From Micromonospora alfalfae (lineage in GTDB: Bacteria > Actinomycetota > Actinomycetes > Mycobacteriales > Micromonosporaceae): a stretch of 64,000 nucleotides of DNA. A program made the translations under genes and the position numbers. Positions within the stretch are counted from its first letter, which is position 1. Every line of letters begins with the position of its first letter. The DNA lies in contig NZ_JAKKFH010000034.1 of assembly GCF_022230925.1 (NCBI RefSeq), forward strand, positions 62,001 through 126,000, read 5' to 3'. The notes beneath the pieces are model-generated. The model saw only the letters and a program-made list of their open reading frames with translations. It searched no databases and was not told the origin of the DNA. Positions 34,848 through 43,422 of this stretch are shown here, one piece after another.

Positions 34848-36125
34848 GTGATCAACTTCAGACGATCGACGGCGGTCCTTCTCGGACTGTTGGCGACCAC
34901 CGCGCTGACCGGGCCGGCGCAGGCCGACGAGGAGCCGGTGCCCGAGCCGCCCCGGGTCGAGCTGGTGCTCGACGTCAGCGGGTCGATGCGCGCCGCCGAC
35001 ATCGACGGACGCACCCGGATCTCGGTCGCCCAGCAGGCCTTCAACGAGGTGGTCGACGCGCTACCCGAGGAGACACAGCTCGGCATCCGGGTGCTCGGCG
35101 CGACCTACCGCGGCAAGGACAAGAAGGTTGGTTGCCAGGACACCCAGCAGATCGTGCCGGTCGGGCCGGTGGACCGGTCCGCCGCCAAGGCGGCGGTGGC
35201 GACACTTCGGCCGACCGGGTTCACTCCGGTCGGGCTGGCGCTGCGCTCCGCCGCGCAGGACCTGGGCACCGGGGCCACCACCCGACGGATCGTCCTGATC
35301 ACCGACGGCGAGGACACCTGTGCTCCGCCGGACCCGTGCGAGGTGGCCCGGGAACTGGCCGCCCAGGGCACCAGCCTGGTCGTCGACACCCTCGGCCTGG
35401 CCCCCGACGACAAGGTTCGCCGGCAACTGCTCTGCATCGCCAGCGCGACCGGCGGGACCTACACCGCCGCGCAGAGCGCCGAGGAGCTGACCGACCGGAT
35501 CAAACAGCTCGTCGAGCGGGCCGGAGACACGCACACCCGGGCCCCCACAGTGGTCGGCGGCACCAGCGCGTGCGACTCGGCGCCACTGCTCGCCCCCGGC
35601 GTCTACGCCGACCGGGAGGCGTTCTCCGAGCATCGCTACTACCGGGTGCCGGTCCGCCCCGGGCAGGAACTGCGGGCTTCGGTGAGCATGGCGCTGGACC
35701 GGGCCGTCAACCGGGACTACGGGGTGCTGCTGCGGGCCACCGCGGCCGACGGCCGGGAACTCGTCCGCGGCGCTGACGCCGGCAGCGGGCGGGCCGACGT
35801 GCTCTCCGCCGGGCTGCGCTGGTCGGCCACCGCCGACGACGAGGATGTCGCCGAGACCGAGCAGAGCTCCGCGCCGGTCATCGAACCCACCACCGTCTGC
35901 CTGGTGGTCAGCAACTCGTTCGCCCCGCGTCCCGGCACCGCGGCCACCCCGGGCATGCCGGTGGAGTTGACGATCGACGTGGTCGCCGCCGCACCCGCAC
36001 CGGACGGACCGGACCTCGGCCGGGGCTGGGCGCTGCTCGCGCTGCTCACCATCGCCGGTCTGCTCACCGGTCTGCTCGCCGGTCTGCTCACCCGCTGGTG
36101 GGTAGCCACCTGGAGGGAGAACTGA
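34848..36125 (+). CDS. Secreted, membrane-anchored VWA-domain protein
   Basis: The 425-residue protein begins with a signal peptide ('INFRRSTAVLLGLLATTALT', cleavage near 'AQA'). A von Willebrand A domain occupies about residues 35-230 with an intact metal site: 'LVLDVSGSM' (D-x-S-x-S), a threonine in 'PTGFTPVGLAL', and 'LITDGEDTC'. Beta-rich sequence follows and the protein ends with a membrane helix ('LLALLTIAGLLTGLLAGLLT') and a short basic tail. VWA domains bind protein ligands through Mg2+. Its stop overlaps the next gene (TGATG), so the two are co-translated and probably work together at the cell surface. Confidence 0.9.
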   Translation: MINFRRSTAVLLGLLATTALTGPAQADEEPVPEPPRVELVLDVSGSMRAADIDGRTRISVAQQAFNEVVDALPEETQLGIRVLGATYRGKDKKVGCQDTQQIVPVGPVDRSAAKAAVATLRPTGFTPVGLALRSAAQDLGTGATTRRIVLITDGEDTCAPPDPCEVARELAAQGTSLVVDTLGLAPDDKVRRQLLCIASATGGTYTAAQSAEELTDRIKQLVERAGDTHTRAPTVVGGTSACDSAPLLAPGVYADREAFSEHRYYRVPVRPGQELRASVSMALDRAVNRDYGVLLRATAADGRELVRGADAGSGRADVLSAGLRWSATADDEDVAETEQSSAPVIEPTTVCLVVSNSFAPRPGTAATPGMPVELTIDVVAAAPAPDGPDLGRGWALLALLTIAGLLTGLLAGLLTRWWVATWREN

Positions 36126-36907
36126 TGCGTACCGCACTGTTCCGGTCGATGGTGGCGCTGCTCGCCGCCGGCGCGGCCGCTCTGCTTCCCACCGCGGCCA
36201 CCGCCGCACCGACCCCCTCCCCGGGTGCCACGCCGGTGAACCGTGCCGGCACATCGTTCCTCACCGCCACCCCGATCACCGCCGGCCAACCGGTACGGGT
36301 GGACGCCTCGATCGGCGACCACCTCTACTGGTCGTTCCCGGCGACGGCCGGCCAGGTGCACGAGATCACCGCCACCGTTACCTTCCCGAAGGGACGCAGC
36401 GGCGCCTCCACCTGGACGGTGGACGTCTTCGACGGGTTGCGCCGACGCCAGGCGTGCACGGCGGGGGCCCAGACCCCGACAGTGGACGCGAAGGCATCGA
36501 ACGTGGTGCTGGGTTGCACGCTGCGCGAGGTGCGGTCGTGGGCGGAGCCCTGGTCGGCCGACCCACTGCCCGGCACGTACGTCGTCCGGCTCTCGGTGAT
36601 CGAGCTGCCCGAGCCGGACCTTGGTGCGCCGATCGACGTCGACCTGCTGGTGGGCACCACCGCCGACCGGGGCGCCTCGGCCGACGACGGCGAGTTGGCC
36701 GCCCCGCTGGTGCCGAACACCAAGGCCGGAACGGTGCTCAACGCCGTACCCCCGGTGGACGCGGAGGCCGACGACGAGAGCGGCTCGCTGGCGGACTGGT
36801 TGCCGGATCTCGGCTCGCGCTGGGTCTGGACCGGCATCGGCGGCGTGCTCGCCGCGGTGGCCGGCGTGTTCGGCTTCGCGGTGACCCGACGGCCTCGACG
36901 TCGCTGA
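36125..36907 (+). CDS. Secreted, C-terminally anchored partner of the VWA protein
   Basis: The 260-residue protein has a signal peptide ('LFRSMVALLAAGAAALLPTA', cleavage near 'ATA'), a beta-rich extracellular domain (about 30-225) with two cysteines ('RRRQACTAG', 'VVLGCTLRE') that could form a disulfide, and a C-terminal membrane helix ('WVWTGIGGVLAAVAGVFGFA') followed by a basic end. The domain resembles the beta sandwich found in the C-terminal half of the upstream VWA protein ('HRYYRVPVRPGQELRASV' versus 'DHLYWSFPATAGQVHEITA'). The ATG at 36125 overlaps the upstream stop. No LPxTG-type sorting signal is visible. Confidence 0.82.
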   Translation: MRTALFRSMVALLAAGAAALLPTAATAAPTPSPGATPVNRAGTSFLTATPITAGQPVRVDASIGDHLYWSFPATAGQVHEITATVTFPKGRSGASTWTVDVFDGLRRRQACTAGAQTPTVDAKASNVVLGCTLREVRSWAEPWSADPLPGTYVVRLSVIELPEPDLGAPIDVDLLVGTTADRGASADDGELAAPLVPNTKAGTVLNAVPPVDAEADDESGSLADWLPDLGSRWVWTGIGGVLAAVAGVFGFAVTRRPRRR

Positions 36908-36914
36908 AACGCCA

Positions 36915-36952
36915 CCTCTGGTGGCCCCGCCCGGCGGCGGGGCCACCAGAGG
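36915..36952. terminator. Perfect 17-bp hairpin after the VWA pair
   Basis: Arms 36915-36931 and 36936-36952 pair perfectly with a four-base loop, directly between the convergent stops at 36907 and 36954. Confidence 0.9.
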
Positions 36953-36953
36953 A

Positions 36954-37223
36954 TCAGCTACGCCGGGAGCCGCGCGGCAACCAGCCGATGAACCTGTCCT
37001 GGAGCGACATCACCGGGGCGGTGCGCAGATCCTCGGTGGCGGCGGCGAGGCAGGAGCCCAGATAGACGCTGAGCATGGCGCGGTCACCCCCATACTCCGC
37101 CAGCAGCCGGGTGCGCTTCGTCGCGCACGGCCACTCGTCACCACAGGAGCCGCAGCTCCAGCAGGGGGTCTTCGGGGCGTGTTCGTCAGCCCGCACCCCC
37201 GGCCGTTCCAGGCCATCGGTCAT
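36954..37223 (-). CDS. Small Cys-containing hypothetical protein (W-P-C motif)
   Basis: The 89-residue protein carries 'CWSCGSCGDEWPCATKRTRL' (about residues 22-41). Small actinobacterial proteins with this W-x-C...W-P-C pattern are common, often encoded near XRE-type regulators; no function is established. The cysteines could bind a metal. The rest is helical ('GGDRAMLSVYLGSCLAAATE'). The ATG at 37223 has AAGGA eight bases upstream and removes a 43-residue shadow. It diverges from the phosphopantetheinyl transferase gene. Confidence 0.75.
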   Translation of the reverse strand: MTDGLERPGVRADEHAPKTPCWSCGSCGDEWPCATKRTRLLAEYGGDRAMLSVYLGSCLAAATEDLRTAPVMSLQDRFIGWLPRGSRRS

Positions 37224-37421
37224 CGCACGTCCTTCCAGATGTCCACGGGACTGGCGGCTGCCGTGCCGGCCAGCATTGATGGTGGTCCCCCCGGAGCCAT
37301 CAGGGAGGGCGCTGCGCGTCCCTCCGGTGTTACATCTTTGCGGTACCTTCATCGGTCGTGGGAGTCGGAAATTTGACGGTTAACTTGATGCGTCATTCCT
37401 ACCGACCAGTAGGCCACCGGA

Positions 37422-38078
37422 ATGCGTGACCTGCTGCCGTCGACGGTCGCCGTCGCCGTCGCCGGGCCGGAGGACTGGACCGGCGAATTGCTCCCCGCTG
37501 AGCAGGCATGCCTCGGCGAGCGGGCGGTGCAGACCCGTCGGCGGGACTTTGCCGCGGGAAGGATGTGCGCCCGCAGGGCATTGCGCGACCTCGGCCTGCC
37601 GACGACCGCCGTGCCGGCCGCCGCCGACCGCGCGCCGGTCTGGCCGGCCGGGGTGGTCGGCAGCATCACCCACACCGCCGGCTACTGCGCCGCTGCGGCG
37701 GCGCACACCACCGACGTCAGGTCCGTCGGAATGGATGCCGAGCAGCACCGCGAGGTCGATCCGGGAGTACGCCGACTCGTGCTGCTGCCCGAGGAGGAGG
37801 CCATCTGCGCACGGCTGCCCAACGGCACCTACTGGCCGATCGTGCTGTTCAGTGCGAAGGAGACCGTCTACAAGGTGTGGCACCCGATCGTCCGCGGCTG
37901 GTTGGGCTTCCACGACGCCCAACTCGATATCGACCCGGATGCCGGCACGTTCACTGCCCGGATCGCACCGGCCCGGGTGGACACGGCAGGGGTCGACAAC
38001 CCGCCGGCATCGATCAGCGGCCGCTTCGTGATCGCCGACGGGCTGGTCCGCACCGCCGCCGCACTTCCGGCACGTTGA
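37422..38078 (+). CDS. 4'-phosphopantetheinyl transferase (Sfp/EntD type)
   Basis: The 218-residue enzyme transfers phosphopantetheine from CoA to carrier-protein serines. The Mg2+ motif is 'VGMDAEQH' (G-x-D-x-E, about residue 103) and the second motif is 'LFSAKETVYKVWHP' (W/F-x-x-K-E-x-x-x-K, about 145). 'VGSITHTAGYC' is the P2 region that supports CoA binding. The length matches the EntD-like class. There is no NRPS or PKS in the window, so it probably serves clusters elsewhere. An AT-rich stretch upstream (37360-37400) contains TTGACG and TTGATG that could be -35 boxes. Confidence 0.93.
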   Translation: MRDLLPSTVAVAVAGPEDWTGELLPAEQACLGERAVQTRRRDFAAGRMCARRALRDLGLPTTAVPAAADRAPVWPAGVVGSITHTAGYCAAAAAHTTDVRSVGMDAEQHREVDPGVRRLVLLPEEEAICARLPNGTYWPIVLFSAKETVYKVWHPIVRGWLGFHDAQLDIDPDAGTFTARIAPARVDTAGVDNPPASISGRFVIADGLVRTAAALPAR

Positions 38079-38280
38079 CCTCGTCTGGTTACTCATAGCG
38101 ATGAATGGAATACCGATAAATATTGGCGTTCGGTGACCGATCGAACACTGTCCACGCTGGCCAGAGGGGTTTCGGATTGTTGCGGTGGGAAGCCCTCTGG
38201 AGTGGCGACTGGACGCTCCACCACCCACGGTAACGTCGAAGAGTTCCCGCACCGCACGTACCGAAGCGTCAAGGAGTACG

Positions 38281-39051
38281 GTGACCCACCCCCAGCCTCG
38301 CGTCAGGCCGCACGACCCCCGACAGCCGAACCCGCAGCCGCCGACCCGCTCGTTCGCGGCGACACCGCAGCCGCCGTTCTCGGGGGCTGCGTACCCGGCG
38401 GCCGGCGGGCACACGGGCGGTGGCGGCGGATACCGGGCACCGGGTGGCTCCGGCTACCCGATCATCGCACCACCACCGGTGCAGACGGACCGCGCCAAGA
38501 AGTCCGTCGTGGTCGTCGCGGTCACCGCGGCCGTACTCACCCTGCTCACCTGCGCCGGCGGCATCGTGGCGGTCGTCATCGGCACCAAGGGCACCTCGAC
38601 CACTGTGAGCGAGGCACAGGCCACCCCGCCGACCCCGTCGCCGGCGAACGGCGACACCCGCGGGATGTCGCCGGGTGACACCCTGGTCGTCAACCGCGAG
38701 GCCGGCACCGTCGAGATCACCGTGACGAAGTTCAGTAGCGCCACCAAACCCTGCAAGTCCCACGGACTGAAGCCCGGCGAGGGTATGTACGTGATCGCCG
38801 ACGTGACTGTGGCCGTCACCAAGGGCACCGCGTCGACGAACCCGCTCTACTTCCAGTGGGTCGCCGCCGACGGCACCAAGACCACAGCCATCGGTGGAGC
38901 CTTCTCCGGCTGCGGCAAACCGATGCCGGCCGTCGACGACCTGACCGCTGGCACCAGAAGCACCGGCAGCGTGGTGTTCGACGTGCACGACACCTCGGGC
39001 GCGCTGGAATACCAGGACCAGTTCCAGACCGCCGGTTCCTGGAAGCCGTGA
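38281..39051 (+). CDS. DUF4352-like lipoprotein/membrane-anchored protein
   Basis: The 256-residue protein has a Pro/Gly-rich cytoplasmic segment (about 1-75), one membrane helix ('VVVVAVTAAVLTLLTCAGGIV', about 76-96), a Thr/Pro-rich linker, and an extracellular beta sandwich of the DUF4352 type (about 125-256: 'GDTLVVNREAGTVEITVTKF', 'GMYVIADVTVAVTKG', 'GSVVFDVHDTSGALEYQDQF'). Such domains are thought to mediate protein binding at the cell surface. The GTG at 38281 follows AAGGAG, although the spacing of four is short. A hairpin separates it from the convergent HAF-repeat gene. Confidence 0.82.
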   Translation: MTHPQPRVRPHDPRQPNPQPPTRSFAATPQPPFSGAAYPAAGGHTGGGGGYRAPGGSGYPIIAPPPVQTDRAKKSVVVVAVTAAVLTLLTCAGGIVAVVIGTKGTSTTVSEAQATPPTPSPANGDTRGMSPGDTLVVNREAGTVEITVTKFSSATKPCKSHGLKPGEGMYVIADVTVAVTKGTASTNPLYFQWVAADGTKTTAIGGAFSGCGKPMPAVDDLTAGTRSTGSVVFDVHDTSGALEYQDQFQTAGSWKP

Positions 39052-39066
39052 CGCGCTGACGCGACA

Positions 39067-39095
39067 TGGGGCCGACCCTGTCCGGGCCGGCCCCA
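39067..39095. terminator. Hairpin between convergent DUF4352 and HAF-repeat genes
   Basis: Arms tggggccg (39067-39074) and cggcccca (39088-39095) lie 16 bases after one stop and 22 bases from the other. Confidence 0.5.
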
Positions 39096-39116
39096 CGCGG
39101 TGGAAGAGTCGATGGG

Positions 39117-40133
39117 TCAGCAGCCCGTCCAGCGCACCGGGGTCACCCGGTCGGCGAGGACGTTGCGGAACCCGACGATGGTGCCCGAGTCGGAGATGGA
39201 CCGCGCACCGACGACCACCCCTTGGCCGCCGCCCGGCAGGACCCGGGAGGTGGAGCCCCTGGCAACGCGGTCACCGCCCACCACGACACCCTTGGTGTTG
39301 ATGCCGGTCAGTGCCGGCATCTCCTGGTCGAGCAACGTGTGCGAGCCGTTCCGGAGGTCCCACCGCACCCTTGTCGAGGTGGTGCCGCCCAGCCATGCCT
39401 GGCCGATCGCCCAGCGACCCGCCGCCGCGCCGGCAGTGCTCCACTCGGCGCCCGGGATCGTGAGCGCGTCGATCCGGCCGTTCGGCCGGCGGACCCAGCT
39501 GTTCCAGTCTCCGAAGGGTCCGGCACTGCCGACGATGGTCCCGTTGTCAGTGATCCCACCCGCCTGGGCGTCGACGGGGGCGTCGAGCACCTCCACAGTG
39601 CCCGGACGGGCGGCCGGCCAGCGCAGCGCGACCAGTTCCCCGGGGACGATGTCGGAGCCGTAGCCGACGATGTCGCCGGCATCGTTGATGGCGCTGACGA
39701 AGATGCCGGTGGACGGCAGCACCGGCAACCGCTCAAGCTTGCCGTCGCGGTACCTCCACGGCTGCGCGTAGCCGGTCTCCGCCGATCCGTTGCCGATCAC
39801 GACGCCGTCGGCGTTGATGTCGACGGGGGTGGACGTGGCCTCCGACTGCAACTCGGTGACCCGCTGCCCGTCCCAGAACAGCAGCAGATACTGGTTGTCG
39901 GTCTCACCGACCCGCAGCGCGGTGCCCGCGACGTAGCGACCCGTCGGGTCGACAGCGTTCGCGTCGGCGCGATAGGTGCCGGTCGGGTACGGCAGCGTAC
40001 TGATCTTGCAGTTGCGAGGGGTCGCGCCGGCGGGCGCGGCGGTCGCCGTCGCGGAGACAGCGACACCGAGAGAGGTGGCCAGCAGACCGGTCGCGGTGGC
40101 TGCGAGCATCCTGCGTCGAGTGCTTCGATTCAT
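39117..40133 (-). CDS. Secreted HAF-repeat (beta-propeller-like) protein
   Basis: The 338-residue protein has a twin-arginine-like or Sec signal peptide ('MNRSTRRRMLAATATGLLAT', cleavage near 'ATA', about residue 33). The mature part contains repeats of the HAF type with the I-N-x-x-G-x-I-V-G core: 'DINADGVVIGNG', 'INDAGDIVGYG', 'ITDNGTIVGSA', 'ISDSGTIVGFR'. Each lies about 50 residues apart, consistent with a propeller blade. Two cysteines, one near each end ('RNCKIS', 'RWTGC'), may close the propeller. The function of this family is unknown. The ATG at 40133 has GGGGAG upstream. Confidence 0.82.
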   Translation of the reverse strand: MNRSTRRRMLAATATGLLATSLGVAVSATATAAPAGATPRNCKISTLPYPTGTYRADANAVDPTGRYVAGTALRVGETDNQYLLLFWDGQRVTELQSEATSTPVDINADGVVIGNGSAETGYAQPWRYRDGKLERLPVLPSTGIFVSAINDAGDIVGYGSDIVPGELVALRWPAARPGTVEVLDAPVDAQAGGITDNGTIVGSAGPFGDWNSWVRRPNGRIDALTIPGAEWSTAGAAAGRWAIGQAWLGGTTSTRVRWDLRNGSHTLLDQEMPALTGINTKGVVVGGDRVARGSTSRVLPGGGQGVVVGARSISDSGTIVGFRNVLADRVTPVRWTGC

Positions 40134-40252
40134 CCTTGCTCCCCGTGTGGGGCCCGGTGCTCCCGGGCATTGGGTTGATACCCGGCTTCACAGGTGAGCT
40201 GGCTGCACGGTTGCGCACTGTCAGCCAAGAGACAGAAGCGGATCCGCTGGAG

Positions 40253-41338
40253 CTACCGCCCCCACGCCTCGGTGTCCGTGACGACCGGCCGGCCGGTGCG
40301 TACCGATTCGTCGATGGCGAGGCTGATCAGGTGGTCCTGGCATGCCTCGGCGAGGGGATACGGCGCCGGGCCCTCCTCCCGAGCCCACGCCCCGGCGCGG
40401 GCGACGATGTCGGCGACAGCGATGTCGTCGTCGGACATCCCGCTGCCGACGAACGGATTGCGGTAGACCACGTCGCCGTCGAAGCTGATGTGCTTGAGGT
40501 CGAGACCTTCCAGATTGAGATCGAGACCGGTCTGCCGCCGGGTCAGGAACGACTCCACAGGTGTGCTCGGGTCGACCAGGCGGACCACCCTGTCGTCCAC
40601 CAGCTCACCGCGCGAGCCCCGGACCACCAACCGACGGGTGCGCAGCGGGTTCCACCACTGGTTGTCGGTGAAGTCGTACAACCCCATCCGCCCACCGAAG
40701 TCGATGGTCGCGAGGGTGGTGGAGAGCTGCTGCGGGGTGTCGTCGCCACTCCAGCCGGCCGGCGAGAGCGGGTTGGCCAGCGGCGCGACGAACGCGCGCG
40801 CGCTCACCTCGGCGCTCCCGTGACCGACGCCGAGCAGACCCCGGATCAGTGAGACCGCGTGGTACAGGTGGGTCGAGGAGATCTGGACCGAAGTCGGGTC
40901 ACCGAGCACTCCGGCGCGGACCAACGCCAGCCGCGCCGCGTGCCCGGGCATCAGCAGGTACTGCTCGGCGACCTGCACCAGGCCGCTGCCTCCGATGTCG
41001 GCCCAGAGCGAACGCAGACCCGCCAGGTCGGCGGCGGGCGGCGTCTCGGCGAGCACCGGTACGCCGGCCGCCACCAGCTCCCGGGTCGCCTCTGGAGTCA
41101 CCGGCCACGGCACCGACACGATGACGAAGTCCGGCCGCTCGTGGGCGAGCATCTCCGCCGCCGTGCGGAAGGTCGGCACGCCCCAGTCGGCCGTCACGGC
41201 GGCTCCCCGGGACTCGGTACGCGTCACCACCCCGGTCACCCGGAACCGCTCGGGGAGCAGCCGGGCCAGGCGGAGGAAGAACTCACCTCGCCAGCCGCTG
41301 CCGATGATGCCGAACCGGGTCTGGGCCACCGAAGTCAT
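40253..41338 (-). CDS. Gfo/Idh/MocA-family oxidoreductase
   Basis: The 361-residue protein has an N-terminal Rossmann fold with the dinucleotide motif 'FGIIGSGWRGEFFLRLARLL' (about 9-28), then 'VPVLAETPPAADLAGLRSL' where the usual E-K-P is E-T-P. The C-terminal alpha/beta domain is typical of NAD(P)-dependent sugar or inositol dehydrogenases. The replacement of the catalytic lysine of the EKP motif by Thr is notable and may mean altered chemistry. GAGGAG precedes the ATG at 41338. It diverges from the 244-residue hypothetical gene. Confidence 0.9.
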   Translation of the reverse strand: MTSVAQTRFGIIGSGWRGEFFLRLARLLPERFRVTGVVTRTESRGAAVTADWGVPTFRTAAEMLAHERPDFVIVSVPWPVTPEATRELVAAGVPVLAETPPAADLAGLRSLWADIGGSGLVQVAEQYLLMPGHAARLALVRAGVLGDPTSVQISSTHLYHAVSLIRGLLGVGHGSAEVSARAFVAPLANPLSPAGWSGDDTPQQLSTTLATIDFGGRMGLYDFTDNQWWNPLRTRRLVVRGSRGELVDDRVVRLVDPSTPVESFLTRRQTGLDLNLEGLDLKHISFDGDVVYRNPFVGSGMSDDDIAVADIVARAGAWAREEGPAPYPLAEACQDHLISLAIDESVRTGRPVVTDTEAWGR

Positions 41339-41384
41339 CTGGGCTCCTCACGTAGAGATCCGGATGCTAGCCGCTCTCCTTCGC

Positions 41385-41390
41385 TACGGT
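41385..41390 (+). promoter_or_regulatory. -10 hexamer of a leaderless promoter (41398 gene)
   Basis: TACGGT lies seven bases before the ATG at 41398; no ribosome-binding site is seen. Confidence 0.55.
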
Positions 41391-41397
41391 TGCGCCG

Positions 41398-42132
41398 ATG
41401 ACCACCGAGCCGATGCGGGCCGTACCCGTGCCAGTGCCCGACCCGGGGCCGCCCCTGGACTACTACCTGGTCCTACCTCGACTCGACGTCCGCGATCCGG
41501 CCACCACTGTGGAAGGAATCGTCGTCGAGGAGTTCACCCGCCACCACGACCTCACCACGACAGGGCTGGACAGCGCCGGGTGGACGCCGGACGCCGGCTG
41601 GTGGAGTTCCCCCGCGCTGAGCCTCGGCATGCGCACCGACCCCGAGGTGCTGGCGCGGATCGTCCCCACCTCCCGCCGGGAGGCCGAGGACGTCTACCGC
41701 GCGCTCGGTGGTGGGCAACTGCCGGACGAGCCGCTGCTTCGTACGCACTTCCTCGACCATCAACCGATCGCCACCGCCCCGCCACTGCGGCTCGGCCCGG
41801 CGCAGCCACCAGCCGGCTTCCACGAACGGCGGGTGTACCGCGTCCTCTTCGCCAAGGATCTCCGCGCCGAACAGGTGGCGAACCTCCGGACGGCCTGGCG
41901 GACACCGGCGGACGGTACCCTCACGTCCGCCGCGAGCGGTCGCCTCGACGCGCACGGCGACCAGCTCACCTGGGATCTGCGCCGCGTCGGCCACTCCCTC
42001 GCCTGGTGTCTCGACGTCACCGCGCTGCTGCGGACCGACGCCACCGCGGCGCTCGGCTCGACACTGTCCGAGCTGACGAACGTCCTGCGCCAGCACGGCC
42101 TGATACCCGTGACGACCGAACGCTTCTCCTAG
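41398..42132 (+). CDS. Hypothetical protein
   Basis: The 244-residue cytosolic protein starts with a Pro/Val-rich run and then an alpha/beta-looking core ('LDYYLVLPRLDV', 'ALSLGMRTDPEVLARIVP', 'VYRVLFAKDLRAEQVANLRT', 'LDVTALLRTDATAALGSTL'). No membrane segment and no recognised family. Codon use is typical of the genome. It is probably expressed as a leaderless transcript from the promoter at 41385. It ends about 100 bases before the tRNA-Ala gene on the opposite strand. Confidence 0.75.
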   Translation: MTTEPMRAVPVPVPDPGPPLDYYLVLPRLDVRDPATTVEGIVVEEFTRHHDLTTTGLDSAGWTPDAGWWSSPALSLGMRTDPEVLARIVPTSRREAEDVYRALGGGQLPDEPLLRTHFLDHQPIATAPPLRLGPAQPPAGFHERRVYRVLFAKDLRAEQVANLRTAWRTPADGTLTSAASGRLDAHGDQLTWDLRRVGHSLAWCLDVTALLRTDATAALGSTLSELTNVLRQHGLIPVTTERFS

Positions 42133-42188
42133 GGTCTGGCACCGCCCGTCGGGGATCTCGGAAGGTCGGTCCCGCCCTGGAAGATCGG

Positions 42189-42222
42189 AAAAGGCCGTCT
42201 CCGACTCGCGGAAACGGCCTTT
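42189..42222 (-). terminator. Rho-independent terminator of tRNA-Ala
   Basis: On the minus strand a 14-bp stem (one wobble) with a five-base loop is followed by TTTT. It begins ten bases after the tRNA-Ala 3' end. This is the only canonical hairpin plus T-run terminator I find in the window. Confidence 0.88.
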
Positions 42223-42231
42223 GACCTGGGG

Positions 42232-42305
42232 TGGAGCTGAGGGGATTTGAACCCCTGACCCCCTCGATGCGAACGAGGTGCGCTACCAGTCTGCGCCACA
42301 GCCCC
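42232..42305 (-). tRNA. tRNA-Ala (anticodon CGC)
   Basis: The minus strand folds into a 74-base cloverleaf. The acceptor stem is GGGGCTG/CAGCTCC with discriminator A. The anticodon stem cctcg/cgagg encloses loop TTCGCAT, so the anticodon is CGC (reads GCG). The T arm contains GGTTCAAATCC. CCA is not encoded. Confidence 0.96.
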
Positions 42306-42425
42306 CCGCCGGCGAACCGGCTTCGGTCCCACCCGGCTTACACCGGGCGGGCCGGCAGCAAGGCTAACAGGTCGCCGGCCTCCACCGCGAATCCGCCCCC
42401 TGCCCGGCGCTCCGGCCCACCCGAA

Positions 42426-42500
42426 GATCGACTCGGGTTCCTGGAAACCGGGGCATCCCGGACGCCACAACCACCCGACTTTCAGGAACCCGAGTCGATC
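42426..42500. repeat. 75-bp palindromic element, copy A
   Basis: The ends are perfect 18-bp inverted repeats (GATCGACTCGGGTTCCTG at 42426-42443 and its complement at 42483-42500) around a 39-base centre containing CATCCCGG. A second element of exactly the same length, with the same first 14 and last 10 bases and the same CATCCCGG core, lies at 50173-50247. It sits in the gap between tRNA-Ala and the SepX gene. Confidence 0.85.
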
Positions 42501-42530
42501 AAGCCGGCCGGGGCGCGACCGAGACCGGCG

Positions 42531-43307
42531 TCAGGCGCCTCGGCCGGCCTCGTAGGGGCGACCGCGCAGCCCACCCGACCGCCGGTACGAGACCGATCCA
42601 CCGTTGACCGCCGCCGGCAGGTCTCCCGGCCGGTCCAGGCCCATGGCGGCTCGGCGTACCCCTTCGCGCTGGGCGGCGAGGCGGCGCTGCGCCTCCCGAC
42701 GGGCCGTGGCCCGCCGGGCCTGCTCCCGGCGCACCTCGGCCTGCCGGGCGGCCAACCAGGCGGCCTCCCGGGCTCGGGCGCGGCGGCGGCGGCGCCCGGC
42801 GAGGGCCTGCCCCCGCAGGTGCACGACGTACAGGGCCAGGAGCAGGAAGGTGACCCCGAAGCCGACCCAGAAGCCGGGGCTGACGAACAGCACGCCGATC
42901 AACTCGACGACGTTGAGGAGCAGCAGTGCGGCGAGCACCCGGCGACGCCGGTACACGGCGGGGGTGTGCTGTCGGCGCGGCGGCGGGCGGCGACGGGACC
43001 GCTTGGGCGCGGCGGGCACTGCGCGCAGTCGACCGGAGCGGCGGCCGGCCGGTGGCGCGGAGACCGGCGCGCCCAACGCGCCGGTAGTCGCATCTTCACT
43101 GAGGGTGACGACCAGCGAGCGCGGAGGATGGACGGGTCGCCGTCCCGGCACAGTGCGGCGCCGTCGGCGGCGCTGGAGCACCCGCGCCGTCGACTGCGCC
43201 CGCTCCGCCACCAGCCGCTCGGTGGCGTCGTACCGGCGAACCAACGCCGGGGCCAGGGCGAGCAGGCCGGCGGCGGCGAGGACGGCGAGGAGCACCGAGG
43301 TCGGCAC
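42531..43307 (-). CDS. sepX: Divisome protein SepX / Glp receptor GlpR
   Basis: The 258-residue protein has an N-terminal membrane helix ('PTSVLLAVLAAAGLLALAPAL') followed by 'VRRYDATERLVAERAQSTARV', the pattern of SepX/GlpR proteins. An arginine-rich linker leads to a second hydrophobic pair ('VLAALLLLNVVELIGVLFVS', 'FWVGFGVTFLLLALYVVHL') and an Arg-rich cytoplasmic tail. In Streptomyces SepX stabilises the divisome; in Corynebacterium GlpR tethers the gephyrin-like Glp to the septum. The Glp homologue lies two genes upstream here, as expected. The GTG at 43307 has GGGAGG upstream. Confidence 0.85.
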   Translation of the reverse strand: MPTSVLLAVLAAAGLLALAPALVRRYDATERLVAERAQSTARVLQRRRRRRTVPGRRPVHPPRSLVVTLSEDATTGALGAPVSAPPAGRRSGRLRAVPAAPKRSRRRPPPRRQHTPAVYRRRRVLAALLLLNVVELIGVLFVSPGFWVGFGVTFLLLALYVVHLRGQALAGRRRRRARAREAAWLAARQAEVRREQARRATARREAQRRLAAQREGVRRAAMGLDRPGDLPAAVNGGSVSYRRSGGLRGRPYEAGRGA

Positions 43308-43422
43308 CCTCACCCCTCCCGTCACCGAATTCGAAGCAAGCGCCATCCGACCGCAGGATCTTCCATCGATCACGCCTGAGCGCGTGGATCGTCCGGCCGG
43401 GGAGCGCTTGCCGCAGCTTGCA

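Noticed and set aside
37360..38280. A biosynthetic cluster around the phosphopantetheinyl transferase
   Set aside because: Neighbours are a small Cys protein and surface proteins; no PKS, NRPS or carrier-protein gene is present.
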